Assembly: GCA_029289015.1 (NCBI GenBank)
Contig: JARFUL010000096.1
Coordinates: forward strand, 1-5,698
DNA: 5,698 bases
Origin: Syntrophobacteria bacterium
GTDB taxonomy: Bacteria > Desulfobacterota > Syntrophobacteria > JARFUL01
Reading direction: 5' to 3'
The position numbers and the translations under genes were made by a program. This document shows positions 1-4,814 of this stretch, one piece after another. Numbering within the stretch: the first letter of the stretch is position 1; each line of letters begins with the position of its first letter. The notes beneath the pieces are model-generated. The model saw only the letters and a program-made list of their open reading frames with translations. It had not been told where the DNA came from and did not search any database.

Positions 1-71
1 TTCTTCCTGGCCTCTTCCGTGATCTCGGATGGGTCCAACGGTATTACCTCCGTGTCTTTAATGTCGGTCAT
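1..71 (-). CDS. N-terminal fragment of an unrecognised leftward gene
   Basis: An ATG at 71-69 on the minus strand opens a frame that stays open to the window edge: 23 codons plus two bases, beginning MTDIKDTEVI and continuing with an acidic, helix-prone stretch ending EEARK. I do not recognise the family, and too little is visible to assign a function. The start is supported by purine-rich sequence just upstream (AGGA about 10 nt, GGTGA about 4 nt before the ATG) and by a strong leftward promoter at 180-151, which predicts a leader of about 73 nt. The visible residues are hydrophilic, with no signal peptide or membrane segment. The gene is divergent from the small membrane-protein gene at 429. 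Confidence 0.6.
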   Translation of the reverse strand, partial: MTDIKDTEVIPLDPSEITEEARK

Positions 72-116
72 GGGGTCACCGTCCTAAGCTGCCATGAATA
101 AAAAAAGCGGCGTAAA

Positions 117-129
117 GTCCAATATGGAC
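117..129. repeat. Inverted repeat GTCCA-ATA-TGGAC in the leader of the left-edge gene
   Basis: This is a perfect 5-bp inverted repeat with a 3-bp spacer. It lies about 15 to 27 nt downstream of the start point predicted from the promoter at 180-151. It could be an operator half-site pair or a small leader-RNA hairpin. On the leftward strand a run of seven T (106-100) follows 10 nt after it, too far away to form a standard terminator with this weak stem. Confidence 0.35.
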
Positions 130-150
130 ACCATTTTAAGCTGAGTGCAG

Positions 151-180
151 ATTATATATGGCCTCGGGGCGAGATGTAAA
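151..180 (-). promoter_or_regulatory. Sigma-70-like promoter for the left-edge gene
   Basis: Read leftward, TTTACA (180-175, five of six consensus bases) is followed after 18 bp by a perfect TATAAT (156-151). The predicted start point is near 144. This is the best promoter in the window by consensus match, and it points at the ATG at 71 with nothing else between. Confidence 0.6.
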
Positions 181-251
181 TGGTTTTTTGGGGAGGTGGT
201 GAAAAATTTAACGTTTTCCGGGCCAGGTCGCGGGCCAGCTTCAATTTTAGC

Positions 252-280
252 TTGCAATATCAGTTTTGAGATGGTATCTT
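252..280 (+). promoter_or_regulatory. Candidate rightward promoter for the small membrane-protein gene (distal)
   Basis: TTGCAA (252-257) and TATCTT (275-280) are separated by 17 bp; each matches the consensus at four of six bases. The predicted start near 287 would give a leader of about 140 nt. The -10 hexamer is the same as that proposed for polA. A second candidate lies closer to the gene, and the sequence alone cannot decide between them. Confidence 0.35.
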
Positions 281-290
281 TGGCTTTGTC

Positions 291-317
291 CGTAAAAATT
301 CCGGTAATTACGTAAAA
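291..317 (+). repeat. Direct repeats CGTAAAA spaced 20 bp apart
   Basis: CGTAAAA occurs at 291-297 and again at 311-317, exactly 20 bp start to start, about two helical turns. The second copy overlaps the 8-bp palindrome TTACGTAA (308-315). The pair lies between the two candidate rightward promoters, which is a plausible place for an activator or repressor site. No regulator can be named. Confidence 0.3.
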
Positions 318-320
318 TAG

Positions 321-350
321 TTCATAGTTTCCATAACACAAACTGATAAT
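321..350 (+). promoter_or_regulatory. Candidate rightward promoter for the small membrane-protein gene (proximal)
   Basis: TTCATA (321-326, four of six) and GATAAT (345-350, five of six) are separated by 18 bp. The predicted start near 357 lies just before the GC-rich hairpin at 362-377 and would give a leader of about 72 nt. It is an alternative or addition to the distal candidate at 252-280. Confidence 0.3.
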
Positions 351-361
351 TCTCACCGCCC

Positions 362-377
362 GGCCGCGGGGGCGGCC
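362..377. repeat. GC-only hairpin GGCCGC-GGGG-GCGGCC in the leader
   Basis: This is a perfect 6-bp inverted repeat with a 4-base G loop, sitting in an abrupt GC-rich block after the AT-rich region. In RNA it would form a very stable stem in the leader of the gene at 429, with no T-run after it, so it is not a standard terminator. A related palindrome occurs just after the same gene (760-771). Confidence 0.4.
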
Positions 378-415
378 CCCCCGTAACCCTGAATATATCC
401 CCGGGCGGCCATGTG

Positions 416-425
416 AAGGAGGAGG
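416..425 (+). promoter_or_regulatory. Strong ribosome binding site AAGGAGGAGG
   Basis: The purine run AAGGAGGAGG sits immediately before the ATG at 429; its AAGGAGG core is 6 nt from the start codon. It fixes the start of the small membrane protein and predicts efficient translation. The site overlaps a minimal start-stop pair ATGTGA at 411-416. Confidence 0.8.
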
Positions 426-428
426 CGT

Positions 429-755
429 ATGGCGGTATTCGTCGGTGGAATAATCGCTTTGGTGCTGGGTATCATCGGGCTTGTCGTCTGGTGGGGTCCG
501 TTCTTAAACCTGCTTGCCGGCGGGATCCCCCTGGCCCTCATCATGGGCGGGGTTCTGGCCGCGTATCTTGGCTACGACGAGGTGAAGGAGTCCATGCCCT
601 TCAAGAGGGAAGAGGGCGCCGCCGAGCCGCTGATCGTCTCCTCTCCCGATGAGGCGGAAAAGTACCGCGAAGAGGCCGAGAGGCTCAAGCAAGAGGTGGA
701 GCGCCTCAAGAAGGAAGTGGAGGAGAAGGAAGAGGAGGAGAAGGAAGAGGAGTAA
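429..755 (+). CDS. Small two-helix membrane protein with acidic coiled-coil tail (MamI-like N-terminus)
   Basis: This 108-aa protein has two hydrophobic segments (about residues 3-20 and 29-48) joined by a short turn with a Trp-Trp pair (21-22) and a conserved-looking Gly-x-Pro (32-34). A linker follows, then a strongly charged helix (about 73-108) with heptad-like Leu/Val spacing that ends in a Glu/Lys-rich tail. The layout suggests an inner-membrane hairpin with a cytoplasmic coiled coil, perhaps a scaffold or an oligomerising subunit. From memory, the membrane half resembles MamI, a magnetosome-membrane protein of about 70 aa, in its Gly/Leu-rich first helix, tryptophan pair and Gly-x-Pro. 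No other magnetosome gene is visible here, and MamI is not known to me to carry such a tail. Function is therefore not assigned. The gene stands alone, with an excellent ribosome site before it and a terminator after it. Confidence 0.8.
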   Translation: MAVFVGGIIALVLGIIGLVVWWGPFLNLLAGGIPLALIMGGVLAAYLGYDEVKESMPFKREEGAAEPLIVSSPDEAEKYREEAERLKQEVERLKKEVEEKEEEEKEEE

Positions 756-759
756 ACGC

Positions 760-771
760 GGCCGCGCGGCC
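760..771. repeat. 12-bp perfect palindrome GGCCGCGCGGCC after the small membrane-protein gene
   Basis: This self-complementary 12-mer starts 5 bp after the TAA stop of the gene ending at 755. It shares its GGCCGC/GCGGCC arms with the hairpin upstream of the same gene (362-377). It may form a small hairpin in the 3' untranslated RNA or be a chance product of GC-rich DNA. Confidence 0.35.
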
Positions 772-799
772 TTCCGGCTAGTAAATCTTTTAACAATCC

Positions 800-823
800 A
801 AGGGGCTCAGGGCCCCTTTTTTT
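800..823 (+). terminator. Rho-independent terminator after the small membrane-protein gene
   Basis: The stem AAGGGGC (800-806) pairs perfectly with GCCCCTT (812-818) around a 5-base loop, followed by seven T (817-823). It ends rightward transcription before the convergent polA gene. In the leftward direction the same stem is followed only by a broken T-rich stretch, so it may also act on polA transcripts, though less well. Confidence 0.85.
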
Positions 824-844
824 GTGTCTAAATTGGCCCGGCTC

Positions 845-3406
845 TCAGTGGGCCTGGGACCAGTTGTTTCCGATGCCAACGTCCACCACCAGCGGCACCT
901 TTAGCGCGGCCGCGTCCTCCATCACCTCCTTGGCCAGCCGGGCCGCGTCCTCGGCCGTCGCTTCTTTAACCTCCAAAACCAGCTCGTCGTGCACCTGCAT
1001 TATCATTCCAAAGCCCGCGCGCAATGCGGCCAGCTCCTCCTCAAGGGTGATCATGGCCCTCTTTATGATGTCTGCGGCAGAGCCCTGGATGGGCGTGTTC
1101 ACCGCCATCCTCTCCGCGGCCGACCTTGCCATGCGGCTCATGGAGGAGATGTTAGGGAGAAGCCTCCTGCGGCCGAACAGGGTCTGCGCGTAACCCAGGC
1201 TCCTAGCAGCGTGCACCGCGTCCTCGAAGTAGGACTTGATGCCGGGGAACCGCATGAAGTAGAGGTCTATGATCTTCTTGGCCTCCTTCATGGAGATCGC
1301 GAGCTCGCCGGAGAGCTTCTTGGGCCCCATGCCGTAGATGATGCCGAAGTTTATCACCTTGGCCTTCCTGCGCATCTCCGGGGTGACCCCCCCGGAGGAG
1401 ACGTGGAACACCCTCTGGGCGGTGGCCTGGTGGACGTCTTCACCTTTCTCGAAGGCACCGAGGAGTACCGGGTCGCCGGAGTAGTGGGCCAGGATCCTAA
1501 GCTCGATCTGGGAGTAGTCCGCGGACACGAGCACCGAGCCCTCCTCGGCCACGAAGGCCTCCCGTATCATTCTCCCTTCCTCCGCGCGAACCGGGATGTT
1601 CTGGAGGTTGGGATTCGATGAGGAGAGCCTTCCCGTCGCGGTGACCGTCTGGTTGTAGGAGGTGTGGATGCGGCCGGTGGACGGGTTTATAAGCCTGGGC
1701 AGCGCGTCCAGGTAGGTAGATTTGAGCTTCGCGAGGGTCCGGTAGTGGATGATCTCCTGGGGCAGCGGGTGGAGCGGCGCGAGCGCGCTCAGGACCCTTA
1801 TGTCGGTGGAGGGCCCGGTCTTGGTCTTCTTCACCACCGGAAGCTTGAGCTTGTCGAAGAGCACCTCCGCGAGCTGCTTGGGGGAGTTGATGTTGAACTC
1901 CACATCCGCGAGCTTGTGGATGAAGGCTTCCGACTCTTTGAGGTGCGCCTCGAAGTCCCGAGAGATGTCGAGGAGCATGCCGGAGTCGACCATCACCCCC
2001 CTTTTCTCCATGTTGAAGAGCACCCCTACCAGGCACATCTCCATCTCGGTGAAGAGGGGGGACATGCCGTGGTCCTCGAGCTCCTTCCCAAGCACGGGCA
2101 TGAGCCTCAGCACCGCGTCCGCGCGCCTGGTTGCCGCGGCTTCCCCCGGCTCGCCCTCGGGGTCTTTGAGGTCTTCGCCGAACCGGGCTTTGACCAGGGC
2201 TGAGAGGGAGAGGCCGCCCCCGCCGGGGTCGAGGAGGTACGCGGCCACCTTGGTGTCGAACGCGAAACCGCTAAGCGTTATATCCTGGGCCGCGAGCACG
2301 AGCCCGATGGATTTTAGGTCGTGGCCCGCGATGGGTTTTCCGGGGTCTTCGAGAAACCCGGCCAGCTCCGTCCCTATCTCCCCCGAGAGCACCGCGCTCC
2401 CCGGCTCAAAGGCCAGGGCCAGCCCTCTCGCTCCCTCCCCCTCGAATACCGGCGCGATGCTCACGATCTTAGGTCCTATCTCTGCCAGAAGCGCGGCAGG
2501 GTCGGTCGCGCGCCTCACCTCAACGTCAGCCAGCCGCGCTGCCCGGGCTCCCAGGCCCAGCTCGTCCAGAAGCTTTTTGAGCGCGAGCCTCTCCAGGAAC
2601 GCGGCCAGCCCCTTGCTTTCGGGCTCCCTGAGGCTAAGACCCTCGAGGCTCAGCTCGATGGGCGCGTCTCTATCGAGGAGAAAGAGCTTCTTGGTGATGA
2701 GCGCCAAGTCCGCGCCCTTCTTCATCGCGCTCTTGAACCTGGTGGGCTCTATCTCGTCCGAAGACTCGATGATCCTCTCCAGGGTCCCGAACCGGGCCAC
2801 AAGCTCCGCGGCCTTCTTGGGGCCTATGCCGGGCACCCCGGGCAGGTTGTCCGAGGAGTCGCCCAACATGCCGAAGAGCTCGGGCAGCGCGGCAGGCCCC
2901 ACCCCGAACCTGTCCTTTACCGCGGCCTCGTCTATGACCTTGTCCTTGGGCGCGTCCAGCATGGTCACTCCCGGGCCTATGAGCTGCATCAAATCCTTGT
3001 CCCCGGACAAGATCACCACGTCGAAGCCCTGGTCCGAGGCCCAGCGGGCCGCGGTCGCGATGAGGTCGTCGGCCTCGTAGCCGGCAAGCTCGAGGGAGGG
3101 GATCCCCAGAAGCTCCACCCCCTCCCGGATGAGGGGAAGCTGCACCGCGAGATCCTCGGGCATCCGGTCCCTGGTGGCCTTGTATTCGGGAAAGGACTCG
3201 TGGCGGAAGGTGGGGCCCTTGGAGTCGTAGGCCACGGCCAAAAGGGTGGGCCCTTTCTCCCTTATGACCTTTAAAAGGGTGTTTAAGAACCCGAGAACCG
3301 CGTTGGTGGGCACGCCGTCGGGCGCCTTGAGCCCCCGGATCCCGTAGAAGGCCCGGTAGATGTACGAGCTTCCGTCAACGAGGTATAAAGTGGTCTTTTC
3401 CTTCAT
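845..3406 (-). CDS. polA: DNA polymerase I (5' nuclease and polymerase; proofreading site lost)
   Basis: PolA fills gaps and removes RNA primers in lagging-strand synthesis and excision repair. This 853-aa protein has all three usual regions. The 5' nuclease (about 1-255) keeps its acidic metal ligands D11, D61, E111, D113, D114, D136, D138, D183 and D186, plus a helix-hairpin-helix near 188-207. The polymerase domain (about 450-853) has motif A DYSQIELR with D630, O-helix R679, K683, F687 and Y691, and motif C VHDE with D807; their spacing matches E. coli exactly. The middle 3'-5' exonuclease-like domain (about 300-440) lacks the catalytic acids, so proofreading should be absent, as in Taq polymerase. 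I chose the ATG at 3406 because AGGGAG lies 8 nt upstream and the family's LYLVDGS motif follows at once. A 47-residue upstream extension in the same frame is Pro/Gly-rich and crosses the promoter. F687 is the usual Phe rather than the Tyr of T7-type enzymes. Confidence 0.98.
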   Translation of the reverse strand: MKEKTTLYLVDGSSYIYRAFYGIRGLKAPDGVPTNAVLGFLNTLLKVIREKGPTLLAVAYDSKGPTFRHESFPEYKATRDRMPEDLAVQLPLIREGVELLGIPSLELAGYEADDLIATAARWASDQGFDVVILSGDKDLMQLIGPGVTMLDAPKDKVIDEAAVKDRFGVGPAALPELFGMLGDSSDNLPGVPGIGPKKAAELVARFGTLERIIESSDEIEPTRFKSAMKKGADLALITKKLFLLDRDAPIELSLEGLSLREPESKGLAAFLERLALKKLLDELGLGARAARLADVEVRRATDPAALLAEIGPKIVSIAPVFEGEGARGLALAFEPGSAVLSGEIGTELAGFLEDPGKPIAGHDLKSIGLVLAAQDITLSGFAFDTKVAAYLLDPGGGGLSLSALVKARFGEDLKDPEGEPGEAAATRRADAVLRLMPVLGKELEDHGMSPLFTEMEMCLVGVLFNMEKRGVMVDSGMLLDISRDFEAHLKESEAFIHKLADVEFNINSPKQLAEVLFDKLKLPVVKKTKTGPSTDIRVLSALAPLHPLPQEIIHYRTLAKLKSTYLDALPRLINPSTGRIHTSYNQTVTATGRLSSSNPNLQNIPVRAEEGRMIREAFVAEEGSVLVSADYSQIELRILAHYSGDPVLLGAFEKGEDVHQATAQRVFHVSSGGVTPEMRRKAKVINFGIIYGMGPKKLSGELAISMKEAKKIIDLYFMRFPGIKSYFEDAVHAARSLGYAQTLFGRRRLLPNISSMSRMARSAAERMAVNTPIQGSAADIIKRAMITLEEELAALRAGFGMIMQVHDELVLEVKEATAEDAARLAKEVMEDAAALKVPLVVDVGIGNNWSQAH

Positions 3407-3414
3407 GAGGGGGG

Positions 3415-3420
3415 CTCCCT
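3415..3420 (-). promoter_or_regulatory. Ribosome binding site AGGGAG deciding the polA start
   Basis: On the minus strand AGGGAG lies 8 nt before the ATG at 3406-3404. It supports this start over the in-frame upstream start at 3547, which has no comparable site and would add unrelated residues. Confidence 0.65.
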
Positions 3421-3431
3421 TTCCGCTACCT

Positions 3432-3460
3432 AAGATACCAAGGGCCTTCTTTGGGGGCAA
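3432..3460 (-). promoter_or_regulatory. polA promoter
   Basis: Read leftward, TTGCCC (3460-3455) and TATCTT (3437-3432) are 17 bp apart, each matching the sigma-70 consensus at four of six. The predicted start near 3425 gives a short leader of about 19 nt that holds the AGGGAG site. The -35 hexamer is identical to that of the divergent dksA promoter. Confidence 0.5.
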
Positions 3461-3514
3461 ACCAAAAGGGGCCACGCGGTCCCCGGGCCGGGCGTATCCG
3501 CGGGGGTCAGGGCC

Positions 3515-3538
3515 AAAAAAAGGGGCCGGTTTTCCCCT
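3515..3538 (-). terminator. Weak leftward terminator-like hairpin upstream of polA
   Basis: Read leftward, AGGGG (3538-3534) can pair with CCCCT (3525-3521) around an 8-base loop and is followed by seven T (3521-3515). No leftward gene ends here, because the neighbour dksA is read the other way. If active, it would shield the polA promoter from antisense transcription out of dksA. The stem is short, so this is tentative; the A/T tract may instead be part of the dksA promoter. Confidence 0.25.
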
Positions 3539-3545
3539 GGGAGGC

Positions 3546-3585
3546 AAAAAAAGATATTGCCCCGGGCCCTGACAACTGATAAAAT
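3546..3585 (+). promoter_or_regulatory. dksA promoter with upstream A-tract
   Basis: TTGCCC (3557-3562) is followed after 17 bp by TAAAAT (3580-3585, five of six consensus bases); the predicted start is near 3592. A run of seven A (3546-3552) sits just upstream of the -35, about -46 to -40, where a proximal UP element would bind the alpha subunit of RNA polymerase. A second run of seven A (3515-3521) lies 31 bp further up, about three helical turns, which may add DNA bend. The leader would be only about 20 nt. Confidence 0.6.
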
Positions 3586-3611
3586 TTCTTCTTCATAAAT
3601 CAGGGGCCGTT

Positions 3612-3974
3612 ATGGAGCAGGAAAAGCTAAATAATTTCAAAGAGATGCTTAACGAGCGACTGGAAGAGCTCATCCGGGAGGCCGAAAGGACCATCTCGGA
3701 CATGACCGGCTCCGAGGATACGTTCCCCGATCCTACTGACCGCGCTTCCCTGGAGGCGGACCGTAACTTCCTTTTGAGGATACGGGACAGGGAGCGAAAG
3801 CTGATCATGAAGATCCAGGAGGCCCTGGAGCGGATAGAGAGCGGCACCTTCGGCGTGTGCGAGTCCTGCGGGGAGAAGATCGGGATGAAGAGGCTTGAGG
3901 CCAGGCCGGTCACCACGCTGTGCATCGAGTGCAAGCGGGTCCAGGAAGAAGAGGAGAGGATGCGGGGCCTGTAG
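3612..3974 (+). CDS. dksA: DksA/TraR-family RNA polymerase regulator
   Basis: DksA binds in the secondary channel of RNA polymerase and, with ppGpp, adjusts promoter choice (classically lowering rRNA transcription) during starvation. This 120-aa protein has two long helices forming a coiled coil (about 5-35 and 46-77). Its tip carries D40, D43 and A45 in DPTDRA, the DxxDxA signature needed for activity in E. coli DksA. A C4 zinc finger follows with C83, C86, C104 and C107 (CX2C-X17-CX2C), and the region reads CESCGEKIG then RLEARP as in true DksA. It lacks about 30 N-terminal residues of the 151-aa E. coli protein, which is common in non-enteric forms. The ATG at 3612 has AGGGG 5 nt upstream. 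The gene is divergent from polA, convergent with birA, and appears monocistronic. Confidence 0.95.
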   Translation: MEQEKLNNFKEMLNERLEELIREAERTISDMTGSEDTFPDPTDRASLEADRNFLLRIRDRERKLIMKIQEALERIESGTFGVCESCGEKIGMKRLEARPVTTLCIECKRVQEEEERMRGL

Positions 3975-4013
3975 CTGCCGCGTCCGCACCAGCCAGGATC
4001 ATCCCCCGGGGTT
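3975..4013. other. Short convergent gap between dksA and birA
   Basis: These 39 bp separate the dksA TAG stop from the birA TGA stop. I see only a weak self-complementary patch (CCCCCGGGG near 4003-4011) and no T-run on either strand, so no standard terminator is visible for either gene. Termination by Rho or within the opposing gene is possible. Confidence 0.5.
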
Positions 4014-4811
4014 TCAGCCCCTCGAATCCGTCCTCAGCTGGACGAGGTCCCCAGCCACCACAGGCACCATTTTACCCTGAACATCAACCATAAGCCGTCC
4101 GTCTTCGTCAATCTCCTTTGCCAGGCCGACTATGGTTTCGCTCCCTGCAAGCTCCACCCTGACCATCCGGCCCAGGGTGGACGAGAGGTTCCGCCACTCC
4201 CCGAGCACCACCTCCCTTTTCTCCAGGTAGAGGAGGTGCGCGCCCGCGCTGAGGTAGACGAGGAGCCTTTCCAGAAGATAGGGGAGACTTGGCCTGGACC
4301 CGGTTTCGAGAAGTATGGAGGTCGCGCTCTGGGCGATCTCCGCAGGGAAGGAGTCCTGAAGGCAGTTTACGCCTATGCCGAGGAGAGCGCCGTCCCCGCG
4401 CTCCGGGAAGGTCGCGGCCTCGGATAGGATGCCCGAGACCTTTTTGCCGCGAAGAAGCACGTCGTTGGGCCACTTTAAAGAGGGGCTGAGCCCGTGGGAG
4501 TCCTTCAGCGCCTTAGCCAGCGCGACCCCGGCCATGATGGGGATGAGGGTCGCGGGGAACCCCGGGCCGAAGGGCCCCAGCACGATGGACATGTAGAGCC
4601 CGCCCTCTCTGGAGTGCCAGGACCGGCCCATCCTGCCCCTGCCCCGGGACTGGGACCTGGCCAGGACCACGGTGCCCTCTCTCTTCCCGGCAGCCACGAG
4701 CGCGCGGGCGACCTCGTTGGTGGAGCCCACGGTGTGATACACAAAGGCTTCCGCGTCGAACCCGGCCTCTCTGAGGACCCGGGAGGCTTGTTGGGGGGAT
4801 ATCTGAGCCAT
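4014..4811 (-). CDS. birA: Biotin--[acetyl-CoA-carboxylase] ligase, single-function type
   Basis: This enzyme makes biotinyl-5'-AMP from biotin and ATP and transfers biotin to a lysine of carboxylase carrier proteins such as AccB in the cytoplasm. In the 265-aa product the catalytic domain (about 25-215) has STNEVA near 30-35, the nucleotide-binding loop GRGRMGR (57-63), KWPND (113-117), the conserved lysine K124 followed by VSGIL, and LGIGVNC (144-150). The C-terminal SH3-like domain (about 216-261) is present. Only about 25 residues precede the catalytic domain, so there is no room for the N-terminal winged helix-turn-helix of E. coli BirA; it should be an enzyme only and not a bio-operon repressor. 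Its ATG follows the cobS stop in TAATAGATG, with no clear ribosome site, suggesting translational coupling to cobS. Confidence 0.96.
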   Translation of the reverse strand: MAQISPQQASRVLREAGFDAEAFVYHTVGSTNEVARALVAAGKREGTVVLARSQSRGRGRMGRSWHSREGGLYMSIVLGPFGPGFPATLIPIMAGVALAKALKDSHGLSPSLKWPNDVLLRGKKVSGILSEAATFPERGDGALLGIGVNCLQDSFPAEIAQSATSILLETGSRPSLPYLLERLLVYLSAGAHLLYLEKREVVLGEWRNLSSTLGRMVRVELAGSETIVGLAKEIDEDGRLMVDVQGKMVPVVAGDLVQLRTDSRG

Positions 4812-4814
4812 CTA

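Larger units (their letters stand above)
72..428. other. AT-rich divergent intergenic region
   Basis: This 357-bp stretch lies between the divergent genes at 71 (leftward) and 429 (rightward). Its middle (about 84-356) is clearly richer in A and T than the coding DNA around it. It holds one good leftward promoter, two weaker rightward promoter candidates, a small inverted repeat, a pair of direct repeats and a GC-rich hairpin, each listed separately. A 90-codon minus-strand frame (356-84) crosses it. That frame begins with GTG, lacks a ribosome site, has a protein sequence that looks non-coding and contains the promoter, so I do not call it a gene. Confidence 0.6.
3507..3608. repeat. Three TCAGGGCC-type repeats around the dksA promoter
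   Basis: TCAGGGCC is at 3507-3514, its exact inverse GGCCCTGA at 3565-3572, and a one-base-longer version TCAGGGGCC at 3600-3608. The first two bracket the dksA -35 hexamer and the last two bracket its -10; the final copy contains the ribosome site. They could be operator sites, or arms of a hairpin that do not fit any one transcript. One more TCAGGGCC lies in the terminator at 807-814, so some of this may be chance in GC-rich DNA. Confidence 0.35.

Noticed and set aside
84..356. A 90-codon minus-strand open frame in the AT-rich intergenic region
   Set aside because: It starts with GTG without a ribosome site, its protein shows no domain or coding character, and it overlaps the strong promoter at 180-151 and the rightward promoter candidates.
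413..652. An alternative GTG-started frame overlapping the small membrane-protein gene
   Set aside because: It starts inside the ribosome site of the gene at 429 and gives an Arg/Gly-rich product; the frame from 429 has a proper ribosome site and a clear membrane and coiled-coil pattern.
1749..3080. A 443-codon plus-strand open frame opposite polA
   Set aside because: It is a Ser/Pro/Arg-rich antisense shadow produced by the GC-rich codon use of polA, which is certain on the other strand.
3407..3547. A 47-residue N-terminal extension of PolA
   Set aside because: It is Pro/Gly-rich, has no family counterpart, covers the proposed promoter, and the ATG at 3406 has a ribosome site and leads straight into the conserved N-terminus.
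3563..3608. A riboswitch or long leader structure before dksA
   Set aside because: The inverted arms lie on both sides of the predicted transcription start near 3592, so they would not be in one transcript from that promoter; the leader is only about 20 nt.
3997..4020. A possible terminator between dksA and birA
   Set aside because: Only short GC self-complementarity is present, with no T-run on either strand.
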